DNA of 64,000 bases from contig NZ_CP036265.1 of assembly GCF_007743815.1 (NCBI RefSeq), positions 4,285,823 to 4,349,822 on the forward strand, read 5' to 3'. This document shows, one piece after another, positions 8,312 to 17,100 of this stretch (position 1 is the first letter of the stretch; every line of letters starts with the position of its first letter). Source of the stretch: Alienimonas californiensis. Lineage in GTDB: Bacteria > Planctomycetota > Planctomycetia > Planctomycetales > Planctomycetaceae. A model generated the notes under the pieces. That model worked only from the letters and a program-made list of their open reading frames with translations, searched no databases and was not told where the DNA came from. Position numbers and translations under genes: made by a program.

Positions 8312-9111
8312 GCCCGGGCCAACTCCGCCACGGTGGCCTCCGCCAGCGCCGCGTTGGAGCAGGCGAGCATGTCCGGGTCCGCGATGCGAAACGGGCCGCC
8401 GTCGATCGTTCGCATCGTGCCGCCGGCGGCTTCCACGAGCACCGCCCCCGCGGCCTGATCCCACGGCTTCAGGCTGGTGCTCCAGTACCCGTCGACCCGC
8501 CCGCAGGCGACGTAGGCGAGGTTCAGCGCCGCCGAACCGCTCCGCTGGACGGTTTCACAGCGGTTCAGCATGTGCGTGAACCGGCGGACCTCCGGGGCGT
8601 TCGCGGGGCTGTTGCGGGGGATGCTGCTCATCAGGAAAGCCCGCGGCAGATCCGTGCAGGGGGAGGTCCGCATCGGCCGGCCGTTCACGGTCGCTTCGGC
8701 CTCGCCGTCGGGCGGGAGGAGGGCGAGGAACATTTCCTCGCGGCTGGGGTCGTAGATCGCCCCGACGGCGGGGGCGGCGCCGGCGTCCGACAGCCGCTCC
8801 ACCCCGATCGAGACGGCGTAGAACGGGAAGCCGTGCACGTAGTTGCCGGTGCCGTCCAGCGGGTCGATCGTCCAGCGGTACTCGCCGCCGCGTTCCTCCC
8901 GCAGCCCCTCTTCGCCGTACAGGTCGTGGTCGGGGAAGGCATCGGTGATGGCCTTCACCACGGCGTCTTGGGCGGCGTGATCCGCGTCGGTCACGAGGTC
9001 CTGCGGGCCTTTCTCTTCCACTTCGAACCGGCCGCGGTAGCCCTGCAACACCTCCCCCGCCGCGTGGGCGGCGACGGCGGCGGTACGGGCGATGCGGGCA
9101 AGGTCGGTCAT
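8308..9111 (-). CDS. Inositol monophosphatase family protein
   Basis: The 267-residue protein belongs to the Mg-dependent sugar-phosphatase fold shared by SuhB, HisN and CysQ. Metal-binding motifs are visible: GEEG with Glu67, the hallmark WTIDPLDGTGNYVHG (Asp83, Asp86) and, near the C-terminus, WDQAAGAVLVEAAGG with the third Asp. The N-terminus has the usual helical start and the lysine/Thr-Asp-Ala-Asp segment (QDLVTDADHAAQ). It could hydrolyse inositol-1-phosphate, histidinol phosphate or a related substrate; sequence alone does not decide. It starts at the ATG at 9111, 59 bases after the hydroxyacid dehydrogenase stop, so it may be the last gene of the tyrA-purL transcript. Confidence 0.93.
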   Translation of the reverse strand: MTDLARIARTAAVAAHAAGEVLQGYRGRFEVEEKGPQDLVTDADHAAQDAVVKAITDAFPDHDLYGEEGLREERGGEYRWTIDPLDGTGNYVHGFPFYAVSIGVERLSDAGAAPAVGAIYDPSREEMFLALLPPDGEAEATVNGRPMRTSPCTDLPRAFLMSSIPRNSPANAPEVRRFTHMLNRCETVQRSGSAALNLAYVACGRVDGYWSTSLKPWDQAAGAVLVEAAGGTMRTIDGGPFRIADPDMLACSNAALAEATVAELARA

Positions 9112-9170
9112 GGAGGGCGCTGCGGTGGGAACGACGGGTGAGAGCGACGAGGAAGTGCGGCGAGGCTTGG

Positions 9171-10142
9171 TCAGCCGACGGGGTGGGGCAGCGGGTGGCC
9201 GGCGAGGCCGGCGAGCACGTTATCCGCGGCCATGATCGCCATCCCCCCGCGGGCGTGCCGCGTGGCGCTGCCGATGTGCGGGAGGACCACGCAGTTCGAG
9301 AGACCCAGCAGCGGCGAATCGGTCGGCAGCGGCTCCGGCGTGGTGACGTCGAGCCCGGCGGCGAAGATCACGTTTTCCTTCAGCGCGGCGTGCAGGGCCT
9401 CCTGATCGATCACCTCCCCGCGGGCCGTGTTCACCAGCACGGCGGTCGGCTTCATCCGGGCCAGGGCGGGGGCGTCGATCAGGTGGGCCGTCGCCTCCGT
9501 CAGCGGGCAGTGCAGGGAGACGAAATCGCTCTCGGCCAGCAGTTCGTCCAGTTCGACCCGGCGGGCGCCGAGGTCGCGGTCGGCGTCCGGCTTGGGGGAG
9601 TTCGCTGTGTAGAGCACGTTCATCCCCCACCCGCCACGGCAACGCTCCGCAAAGGCCCGGCCGATCCGGCCGAGGCCGATCACGCCGACGGTTTTGCCGA
9701 CTAGTTCCACGCCGAGGTGATCCATCGGCGCCCAGGTCTTCCAGCCGCCGTCGCGGACGCTCGCCGCAGCGGGGGTGACGCAGCGGGCCGCCGCGAGCAT
9801 CAGCAGGGCGGCGACGTCCGCGGTGGCGTCGGTGAGCACGTCCGGGGTGTTGCCGACCGCCACGCCGCGCTCCCGGCAGGCGGCGACATCAATGTTGTTG
9901 TAGCCGACGGCGTAGTTCGCCACGACCTTCAGCCCGTCGCCGGCGGTGTTGAGAACGCTCTCGTCGATCTTGTCCGAGAGCATCGTCACCAGCCCGTGAC
10001 AGCCGCGGACCTTATCGAGGAGGGTGTCGCGGCGGGGGGGAGTGGGCTTCGGCCAGACTTCCACGTCGCAATGCTCCCGTAGCCGGTCGAGGCCGACGTC
10101 GGGGATCACGCGGGAGACGAACACGCGGGGTTTGTCGGACAT
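9171..10142 (-). CDS. D-2-hydroxyacid dehydrogenase (glyoxylate/hydroxypyruvate reductase type)
   Basis: The 323-residue protein is a NAD(P)-dependent dehydrogenase of the GhrB/GyaR type. It has the Rossmann signature VGVIGLGRIGRAFAERC and the family motif VLVNTARGEVIDQEAL carrying the catalytic Arg. The paired Glu lies in GLDVTTPEPL and the catalytic His in VLPHIGSATRHAR. The N-terminal substrate domain shows VVANYAVGYNNIDVAACRERG, typical of glyoxylate reductases. It is expected to reduce glyoxylate or hydroxypyruvate in the cytoplasm. Its ATG lies three bases beyond the purL stop, so the two are probably co-transcribed, although no pathway link is obvious. Related family members use other 2-oxo acids. 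Confidence 0.93.
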   Translation of the reverse strand: MSDKPRVFVSRVIPDVGLDRLREHCDVEVWPKPTPPRRDTLLDKVRGCHGLVTMLSDKIDESVLNTAGDGLKVVANYAVGYNNIDVAACRERGVAVGNTPDVLTDATADVAALLMLAAARCVTPAAASVRDGGWKTWAPMDHLGVELVGKTVGVIGLGRIGRAFAERCRGGWGMNVLYTANSPKPDADRDLGARRVELDELLAESDFVSLHCPLTEATAHLIDAPALARMKPTAVLVNTARGEVIDQEALHAALKENVIFAAGLDVTTPEPLPTDSPLLGLSNCVVLPHIGSATRHARGGMAIMAADNVLAGLAGHPLPHPVG

Positions 10143-10145
10143 CGT

Positions 10146-13079
10146 TCAGTACCCTGCGAAAGTGGATTGCCAAGCGGCTTTGAGGTCGATGAGAGCCGCT
10201 TCGATCAGCGGACCGTCGGCCCCGCGAATCACGAGCCGATCGCCGCCGGTCACGGCGCCCAACCGGGCATGCGGAACGTCGGCGAGGTGCCGCTCGAACG
10301 CCGCGGCCTGATCGGCCGCGACTTCCATCAGGAATCGGGTGTTCGATTCGCTGAACAGGGCGGCGGCGTCCGACAGACTTTCCCCGTCGTCGGGGACATG
10401 ATCGACCGACAGTTCCGCCCCCAGCCCGCCGGCGAAGGCCATCTCCGCGGCGGCGGCGGCCAAGCCGCCCTCGCTCAGGTCGTGGCAGGCCCGCACGCAG
10501 CCCTCGGCGATGGCTTTGTGAACGGCGACGAAGACCGTGGGGGCGGTCTCCGGGGCCACCGTCGGCGGGGCGCCGCCGGTTTGGGAGAGGACCAGCCCGA
10601 GATGCGAACCGCCCAACTCGTCCTTCGTCTCGCCGACGAGGTACAGCGGGTTCCCGGCTTCCTTCAAATCCATCGTCACCGCCCGGCCGCTGTCGGGCAC
10701 CTGGCCCATCGCGGTGACCAGCAGCGTCGGCGGGATCGCGACGGTGCTTCGCTGCCCGTCCGCGTCGGTGTAGGCGAACTCGTTGTAGAGGCTGTCCTTA
10801 CCGCTCACGAACGGCGTGCCGAGGGCGACGGCGTAATCCTTCAACGCGATCGCCGACCGCACCAAGGAACCAAGCGTCTCCGGCCGCTCCGTGTTGCCCC
10901 AGCAGAAGTTGTCGAGGACGGCGATGCGGGACGGGTCGGCGCCGACGGCGACGACGTTGCGGACGGCTTCGTCCAACGCCGATTCCGCCATCCGGGCGGT
11001 ATCGAGGTCGCCCAGCCGGGGGTTGATGCCGCAGCCGACGGCCAGCCCGCGTTGCGAGCCGGGCAGGGGACGGATCACCGCGGCGTCGCCGGGGCCGTCC
11101 TCCGCCTCGCCCACCAGCGGCTTAATCACGCTGTGGGCCTGCACTTCCTGATCGTACTGCCGGACGATGAACTCCTTACTGGCGACGTTCGGGGCGGCGA
11201 GGATCGCCAGCAGTTCCGCGGTCCAGTCGCTCTTATCCGGCAGGGCCAGCGGTTCGACGGGGGCCGGGGCGTAGGTCGCCTGCCGCACGACGTGCGGGCG
11301 GCCGTCGTGCAGGAACTCCATCGCCACGTCGGCGACGAGGTTCCCCTCGTACTTCAGCACGAGCCGGCCGGTGCCGGTGAACTCGCCGAGGTCGGCCACG
11401 CCCACGCCCTCGGACTGTGCCAGGGCGACGAACTCGTCCACGTTCCCCGGCGGCACGGCGAAGACCATGCGTTCCTGGGCTTCGCTGATCCAGATTTCCA
11501 TCGGCGACAGGCCGGGGTATTTCAGCGGGGCCCGGTCGAGGTGCACCTCGGCACCGGTCTCCTCGCCCATCTCCCCGACGGCCGACGAGAACCCGCCGGC
11601 GCCGCAGTCGGTGACGGCGGAGTACAGCCCGCGGTCGCGGGCGGCCAGCAGCACGTCAGCGACCATCTTCTCGGTGACGGCGTCGCCAATCTGCACGGCG
11701 CCGCCGCTGACGGATTCGCTTTCCTCATGCAGGTCGACCGACGAAAAGGTCGCCCCGTGGATGCCGTCCCGGCCGGTCGCCCCGCCGAGGGCGACGATGC
11801 GGTCGCCCGGCGAGACCTTCTTCTCCACCTTGTCGGCGGGGATCAGGGCGACGTTGCCGCAGAAGACGAGCGGGTTGCCGAGGTAGCGGTCGTCGAAGCA
11901 GACGGCCCCGTTGACCGTGGGAATGCCCATGCGATTGCCGTAGTCCCGCACGCCGGCGACGACCCCGGCCATCACCGTCGCCGGGTGCAGCACGCCGGGG
12001 GGGAGGGTGTCGGCGGGGGTGTCCGGTGAGGCGAAGCAGAACACGTCCGTGCTGCACAGCGGCTTCGCCCCCAACCCGGTGCCCAGCGGGTCCCGGATCA
12101 CCCCGCCCAGACCGGTGTTCGCCCCGCCGTAGGGCTCGATGGCGCTGGGATGGTTGTGCGTCTCCACCTTGATGCAGACGCACTGCTCCGCGTCGCCCTC
12201 GCCCTCGAAGTGCACCACGCCTGCGTTGTCGGCGAACACGCTGCGGCACCAGTCGTCGGCGCCCAACTGCTTCCGAATCGCCACCGTGGCGGCGAAGATC
12301 GTCTCCTTCAGCATGTTGCGGAATTCGACGTTCCCCTCCGGCCCAGCGTACTGGATCGGTCCGGCGAGCGTTTTGTGGGAGCAGTGCTCGCTCCAGGTTT
12401 GGGCGACGCTCTCCAGTTCGCAGTCGGTGGGATCGCGGTCGAGCTTGGCGAAGTGGTCGCGGACGGTCCGCATCTCCGCCAGCGACAGGCTGAGCTGGCC
12501 CTCCTTCGAGAGCCGCATCAGGGCGTCGTCGTCCATCGTCCGCAGCGGGACGGTGACGCGCTGGAACTGGTACGGCTTGCCGAGGGCGAGGGTATCCAGC
12601 CGCAGCGGGCCGCGGAGCACGTGTTCGATGCTGTCGTTGGCCAGCACCCGCCGGCAGAGGCGGTCGAGCGCCGCGGCGGCCTCGCCGTTCGCTCCGTCGG
12701 TCGGGACCCAGTATTTCCGCACGCTGGCGACGTTCGTCGCCGGCACGTTTAGCCGTTCGAGCGCCCCCTTGGCGCTGCGGGCCACGTTGTCCGTCACGCC
12801 GGGCAGGTAGAGGACGTTCAGCACGCTGCCGGCGGGGTCGTCCCCGGGCCGGGTCGCGTCGCAGGCGGTGACGCGAGCCGTTTCCACGACCGGATCGGCC
12901 AGCAGCGGCACGGCGTCGCGTTCGATCTGCTCCCGGGTGAGGTCGCCCTCGATCAGGAAGGAACGGGCCGACGCCGTCGGGGCGATCGGCAGGCCCAGAC
13001 CGCGGGCCAGTTCGGCGGCCCGTTCGGCCTCCGCGTCACGGCGGCCGGCCGCCGGGCGGATCTCCACGTCCCACAACAT
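10146..13079 (-). CDS. purL: Phosphoribosylformylglycinamidine synthase, PurS-like region fused to PurL
   Basis: This enzyme catalyses the ATP-dependent conversion of FGAR to FGAM in purine synthesis, taking ammonia from a separate glutaminase (PurQ), which is not in the window. The N-terminal ~180 residues (MLWDVEIRPAAGRRDAEAER; later VLNVLYLPGVTDNVA) look like PurS-type ferredoxin-like modules, followed by about 795 residues of PurL. PurL landmarks include AQTWSEHCSHKTLAG, KVETHNHPSAIEPYGG, GGVIRDPLGTG, DCGAGGFSSAVGEMGEETG and a C-terminal CHDLSEGGLAAAAAEMAF. I chose the ATG at 13079, giving 977 residues, because it overlaps the tyrA stop (TGATG); the upstream in-frame extension is low-complexity Arg-rich sequence inside tyrA. 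It lacks a glutamine amidotransferase domain. Confidence 0.95.
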   Translation of the reverse strand: MLWDVEIRPAAGRRDAEAERAAELARGLGLPIAPTASARSFLIEGDLTREQIERDAVPLLADPVVETARVTACDATRPGDDPAGSVLNVLYLPGVTDNVARSAKGALERLNVPATNVASVRKYWVPTDGANGEAAAALDRLCRRVLANDSIEHVLRGPLRLDTLALGKPYQFQRVTVPLRTMDDDALMRLSKEGQLSLSLAEMRTVRDHFAKLDRDPTDCELESVAQTWSEHCSHKTLAGPIQYAGPEGNVEFRNMLKETIFAATVAIRKQLGADDWCRSVFADNAGVVHFEGEGDAEQCVCIKVETHNHPSAIEPYGGANTGLGGVIRDPLGTGLGAKPLCSTDVFCFASPDTPADTLPPGVLHPATVMAGVVAGVRDYGNRMGIPTVNGAVCFDDRYLGNPLVFCGNVALIPADKVEKKVSPGDRIVALGGATGRDGIHGATFSSVDLHEESESVSGGAVQIGDAVTEKMVADVLLAARDRGLYSAVTDCGAGGFSSAVGEMGEETGAEVHLDRAPLKYPGLSPMEIWISEAQERMVFAVPPGNVDEFVALAQSEGVGVADLGEFTGTGRLVLKYEGNLVADVAMEFLHDGRPHVVRQATYAPAPVEPLALPDKSDWTAELLAILAAPNVASKEFIVRQYDQEVQAHSVIKPLVGEAEDGPGDAAVIRPLPGSQRGLAVGCGINPRLGDLDTARMAESALDEAVRNVVAVGADPSRIAVLDNFCWGNTERPETLGSLVRSAIALKDYAVALGTPFVSGKDSLYNEFAYTDADGQRSTVAIPPTLLVTAMGQVPDSGRAVTMDLKEAGNPLYLVGETKDELGGSHLGLVLSQTGGAPPTVAPETAPTVFVAVHKAIAEGCVRACHDLSEGGLAAAAAEMAFAGGLGAELSVDHVPDDGESLSDAAALFSESNTRFLMEVAADQAAAFERHLADVPHARLGAVTGGDRLVIRGADGPLIEAALIDLKAAWQSTFAGY

Positions 13080-14014
13080 CAAGCGATTCCTTTGGAAGGG
13101 TCGGAGCCGGTCAGGCTGGCCCCGATGAGTTGTTGCCGCCGCTCGGCCGCGTCGGCGAGCCACGTTTCAATCTGCCCGCGATCGCGGGCGGAGAGGGCGG
13201 CGCTGAGGGCGCCCAGCCGTTCCGCGAGGCGATCGACCGCGTCGCCCACCGCCGCGGCGTTCCCGTGAAAAATATCCGCCCACAGGGCCGGGTCGCCGGC
13301 GGCGACGCGGGTCGTGTCGGCAAACCCGGTGCTGGTCAGCCGACCGTCCCCGCGGCCCGGCCGCGGGTCGGCGTCCGCGGCGAGGCAGAGGGCGGCGGCC
13401 ATCGCGTGCGGCAGGTGGGAGGTGCGGGCCAGCCGGGCGTCGTGTTCCTCCGGGGCCATCCATTCCACCCGGCTGCCCAGCGCCCGCCAAAAGCGGGAGA
13501 CGGCGGCGGCCCGGTCGTCGTCCGGTTCGCCGCAGACGACGGTCACCCGCCCGGCGAACAGGTGGGCGTCGGCGTGCTCCCAGCCGGACTTCTCCGACCC
13601 GGCCAGCGGGTGCGAACCGACGAACCGAGGCACGTCCCGCAGTTCCTCGCAGATCGGCCCCTTCACGCTGCCGGCGTCCGTGACGACCGCGGCAGCGCCC
13701 AAGTCGGCCGCGAACCGGCGGACGTCCGCGGCGATCCGGCCGACGGGGGTGCAGACGACGAGCAGGTCCACACCGGCGGCCTCCTGCGGGTCGGTCGAGC
13801 CGTCGTCGAGCAGGCCGGCGTCGCGGGCGGCGGAGAGGCGGGCGGCGTCGCGGCCGAACCCGATCACCCTGTTCGCGACGCACCGCTTCAACGCGGCCGC
13901 GGCGATCGAACCGCCGATCAGCCCGACGCCCACAACCCCCAGCGTGCCGATCAGCGGCCCGTTAGCCCCCTCCGCAGGTAGATCGTTCGGCGGCGGGGTC
14001 GCGGGTCGGCCCAT
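13079..14014 (-). CDS. tyrA: Prephenate dehydrogenase (TyrA family)
   Basis: TyrA oxidises and decarboxylates prephenate to 4-hydroxyphenylpyruvate for tyrosine synthesis. The 311-residue protein has an N-terminal Rossmann fold (LGVVGVGLIGGSIAAAALKR at about 25-44). It also has the family motifs VTDAGSVKGPI and FVGSHPLAGSEKSGWEHA, the latter holding the conserved His and Ser-Glu-Lys, and a helical C-terminal domain with RTSHLPHAMAAALCL. No chorismate mutase or ACT domain is fused. It is the first gene of a minus-strand group (tyrA, purL, hydroxyacid dehydrogenase), and its stop overlaps the purL start. The 118-base gap to the divergent gene at 14133 must hold both promoters, but no clear -35/-10 pair is visible there. 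Confidence 0.95.
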   Translation of the reverse strand: MGRPATPPPNDLPAEGANGPLIGTLGVVGVGLIGGSIAAAALKRCVANRVIGFGRDAARLSAARDAGLLDDGSTDPQEAAGVDLLVVCTPVGRIAADVRRFAADLGAAAVVTDAGSVKGPICEELRDVPRFVGSHPLAGSEKSGWEHADAHLFAGRVTVVCGEPDDDRAAAVSRFWRALGSRVEWMAPEEHDARLARTSHLPHAMAAALCLAADADPRPGRGDGRLTSTGFADTTRVAAGDPALWADIFHGNAAAVGDAVDRLAERLGALSAALSARDRGQIETWLADAAERRQQLIGASLTGSDPSKGIA

Positions 14015-14132
14015 GGACGCGGGAGTCTACGGACCCCCGGCGACCCTTCCCACCGACAACCCCCGCGGACCTCCCCGGCGCGGCCGATCGGGTCCGGGTT
14101 GAAATGCCCGCGCCGCCTGCGCTAATGCCCCG

Positions 14133-17100
14133 GTGACGAACCTGACCACGCCCGCCGAACCGCACGCCGATCCCGCCGCCGCGCCGCCGACGGCTTCGCT
14201 GACCGACGCCTGCGATCGCATCTTGGGGGCGTTGAACTTTTCGTCCGGGGGGAACGACGGCCCACTGGCGGTCGGCTTCTGCGAACTGGCCGCCGCGCTG
14301 ACGGCGGCCGGCGCCGGCTCCGTTCCGCCCTACCCGCGCGTTCTGGCGGCCCTGTCGGAGCGGTTGGACGTGCTGAGCCGGGAACGGGCCGCCTTTGCGG
14401 ACGCCTCCCAGGCGCGAACGGCGCTGGAGGGGCTGGCTGCCCTGCCGGGGGACTACCGCCGCTACCACCGCGATCTGCTGCCGGATCTGTCGGAGGCGGA
14501 TCTGTCCGCCCCGCTGTTCCTGGCCGCGGCGGCGGACGCCCTGTTGCAGGTCGGCCAGCAGGCGGACGGTTCGGCCGGCGGGGCGGGCGTCGTACGGGCG
14601 GCGGTGCTGCGGTTGAACGACTACGTCGGTCACCGCCCGATCCCGGTGCTGGAGGGCGGCGCCCGCAGCGAGGTGCATCCCCACGAACGGCACCGCCCCG
14701 TGCCGCTGTGGCGGCCGGAGGTCGGCAGCGCCCCCGGCCCGACTGCCGAACTACTCGACGCCACGCTCGGCCTGCTGCGGCAAACCCCCGCCGACATGCT
14801 GGACGAGGCGGAGTTCCACCCGGACCGCATGCGCGAGCTGGCCCTCGACCTGCGGACCTACGACGACCGCCACCCCGTCTACAAACGCACGAACTACCTG
14901 TTCGGCGAATGGGACCCGGAGAGCCACCGGGCCGGCGGCCTCTCCCGGCTGACGGATGAGAACGACGGCGACGAGGACGCCGAAGGCGGCGACTACACTC
15001 GGTTCGTGCTCCGCCGGCCGGTGCTGGGCGCGATCCAGCGTTGGGTGGAACGCGACGGCGACGGCCCGCCGGCGGAGCGGCTGTTCGACGGCTCCGCGGC
15101 CCTCGCCGGCACGGTGCTGATGGCGGCGGCGGTCTCCGGCCGGGACCCGCACGCCCACGACTCGGCGGCCTCCCTGATGACGCTGCTCCCCCGCATCGCG
15201 GCGCTGCGGGACCGCTTCTACGAGTGGCTGATCGACTCCCAGACCGGCGAACGGGCCGAACGCCTCGCCGAGGTGACGAAGCGAACCCGGCAGCCCTTCG
15301 GCCACGTCCGGCAGTACCTCAACCTCAGCCTGTCGGACCTGACGGCCCGGCAGGCACAGGGGCGGACGGTCGCCACCCAGTACGCCCGGCTCGGTCAGCC
15401 GGACGCCGCCCGGGAGGAGGCCGCCGACAACCCCAGCGCCGCCGGCCGTCTGGAGGCGGGGATTGAATGCGCCCTCGCCGAAGGCTTCGCCGCGGCGAAG
15501 GACCCCGCCGGTCGCCTGCGGGACGCCGCCGACCGCTGGGACGCCGCCGCCGGGCTGATCCGCCGCGGCGTCGACTGCGGATTGCTGCCGGACCCGTGGA
15601 CGGTCATCGGCTATCAGGGCCAGTACCCGCTGTTCCGCGCCCGGGAGGACAGTCTGCCGGACCCGCGGCTGGAAACCCTGATCGAACTGGTCGGCGAGAC
15701 GCTGCGGCTGGGCGGCGAAGTCCGGATCGAATCGGCGGCCCGGGGCGTTTCCGCGGACGATCCCGCCCCCGCCGCCGGCGAAGCGGGCGAGGCCGGCGCC
15801 GGCGTGGGCTTCGCCGCACGATTGGAGCGGTTCGCGGACTGGTGGGACCGCTTCGCCACGACCGCCGTCGACGGCCTGCCGGCGGTGCAGGGGGCCGCGG
15901 CCGTGGAGAGTGCCGCCCGTGTCGCCAGCGTGCTGGGCGAATGGCACGACGCCGGCGGGGCCGACGCGGGGCTGGGCTTCTGGGCGAAGCGGCTGGACGA
16001 ACTGGACCGCGGGGCCTCGCTGGCCCGGGCGGCCGATTTGCTGCTCCGCACCGACCAGCCTGCCGCCGCGGCGGGCCTGCTGTACTACTGGGTCGGCGAA
16101 ACGGAGAAGTTCGGCGCCGGGCCGGAGGGCAACACCGTCTTCCATCTGCTCCGCCGCAGCCTGCTCGGTCAGCTTTCCGCGGCCGGCGAGGCGGGCGTCG
16201 ACGGCGTCGCCGAACCGGCGGCGAAGTTCTTCGAGCGGCTCGAACCGAACACCGAGCACCTCGCGCTGGAACTGCCGGACGGCCAACGCGCCGCCCCCCG
16301 CAAGGGCGGCGACGCCCTGCTGATCGGCGAGGACGACGACCCGGACGGCGGCGACGAGGAAGAGGGCGACGAGTTCGCCGCCGCCTACGAGGGCGTCACC
16401 TTTCAGGACAGCACGGACGACGGCGTCGAGGGCGATCTGCTGGACGGCCCCGGCCCGCCGGCCGACCTGGACGAACTGCTGCCCGAACTGGTTCGCGGCT
16501 GGGACGTGCCGATCCGCTACCGGGAGGCGGTCGCGGCCCTCTGGCGGGACGCGATCGCCGCGGTGCCCCCGCCCCCCGCGGCCGGCCCCGACGCCCCGGC
16601 GGAGGCCGGCCCGTTCGTCGACGTGCTCCGGCACTGGACCGGCGAACTGGACCGGCTGCGGGATGAACTCACCGCCGCCGCGGCGCTGATTCACGAACGG
16701 CCGGTCGGCGCGGCGACCGGCGACGAGATCGAAAATATGCTGCGGGACGAGCGCCTGCAGATCCGGCACCGCCTCGTGCACCGGTTGATCGGGGCGGCGG
16801 CGGAACTGACGCTGACGACCCGTCTGGCCCGCGCCCGCCTCGACGACTCCGCGGAGACCCCCGCCGCGAGCGCCCTCCGCGACGACGAAGACGACAGTGA
16901 CGGCGACGGCGACGGCGACGGGGCGTCCGGCAACGCGGAACCCGGCGCCGACGAGTTCGACGTCACGGCTCACCGCCTGCTGGCCGCGGTGCAGCGGCGG
17001 GATCGGGCCGCCGCCCGCCGCACCTTCGCCGCCTTCGCCGCCAAACTGCGGCGGCGGCGCCTGCTGTACGTGCCGCCGGACCGCGGCGGGGACCCCGTCG

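Noticed and set aside
10167-12029. 620-codon open frame on the plus strand
   Set aside because: Antisense to purL, which has clear family motifs throughout.
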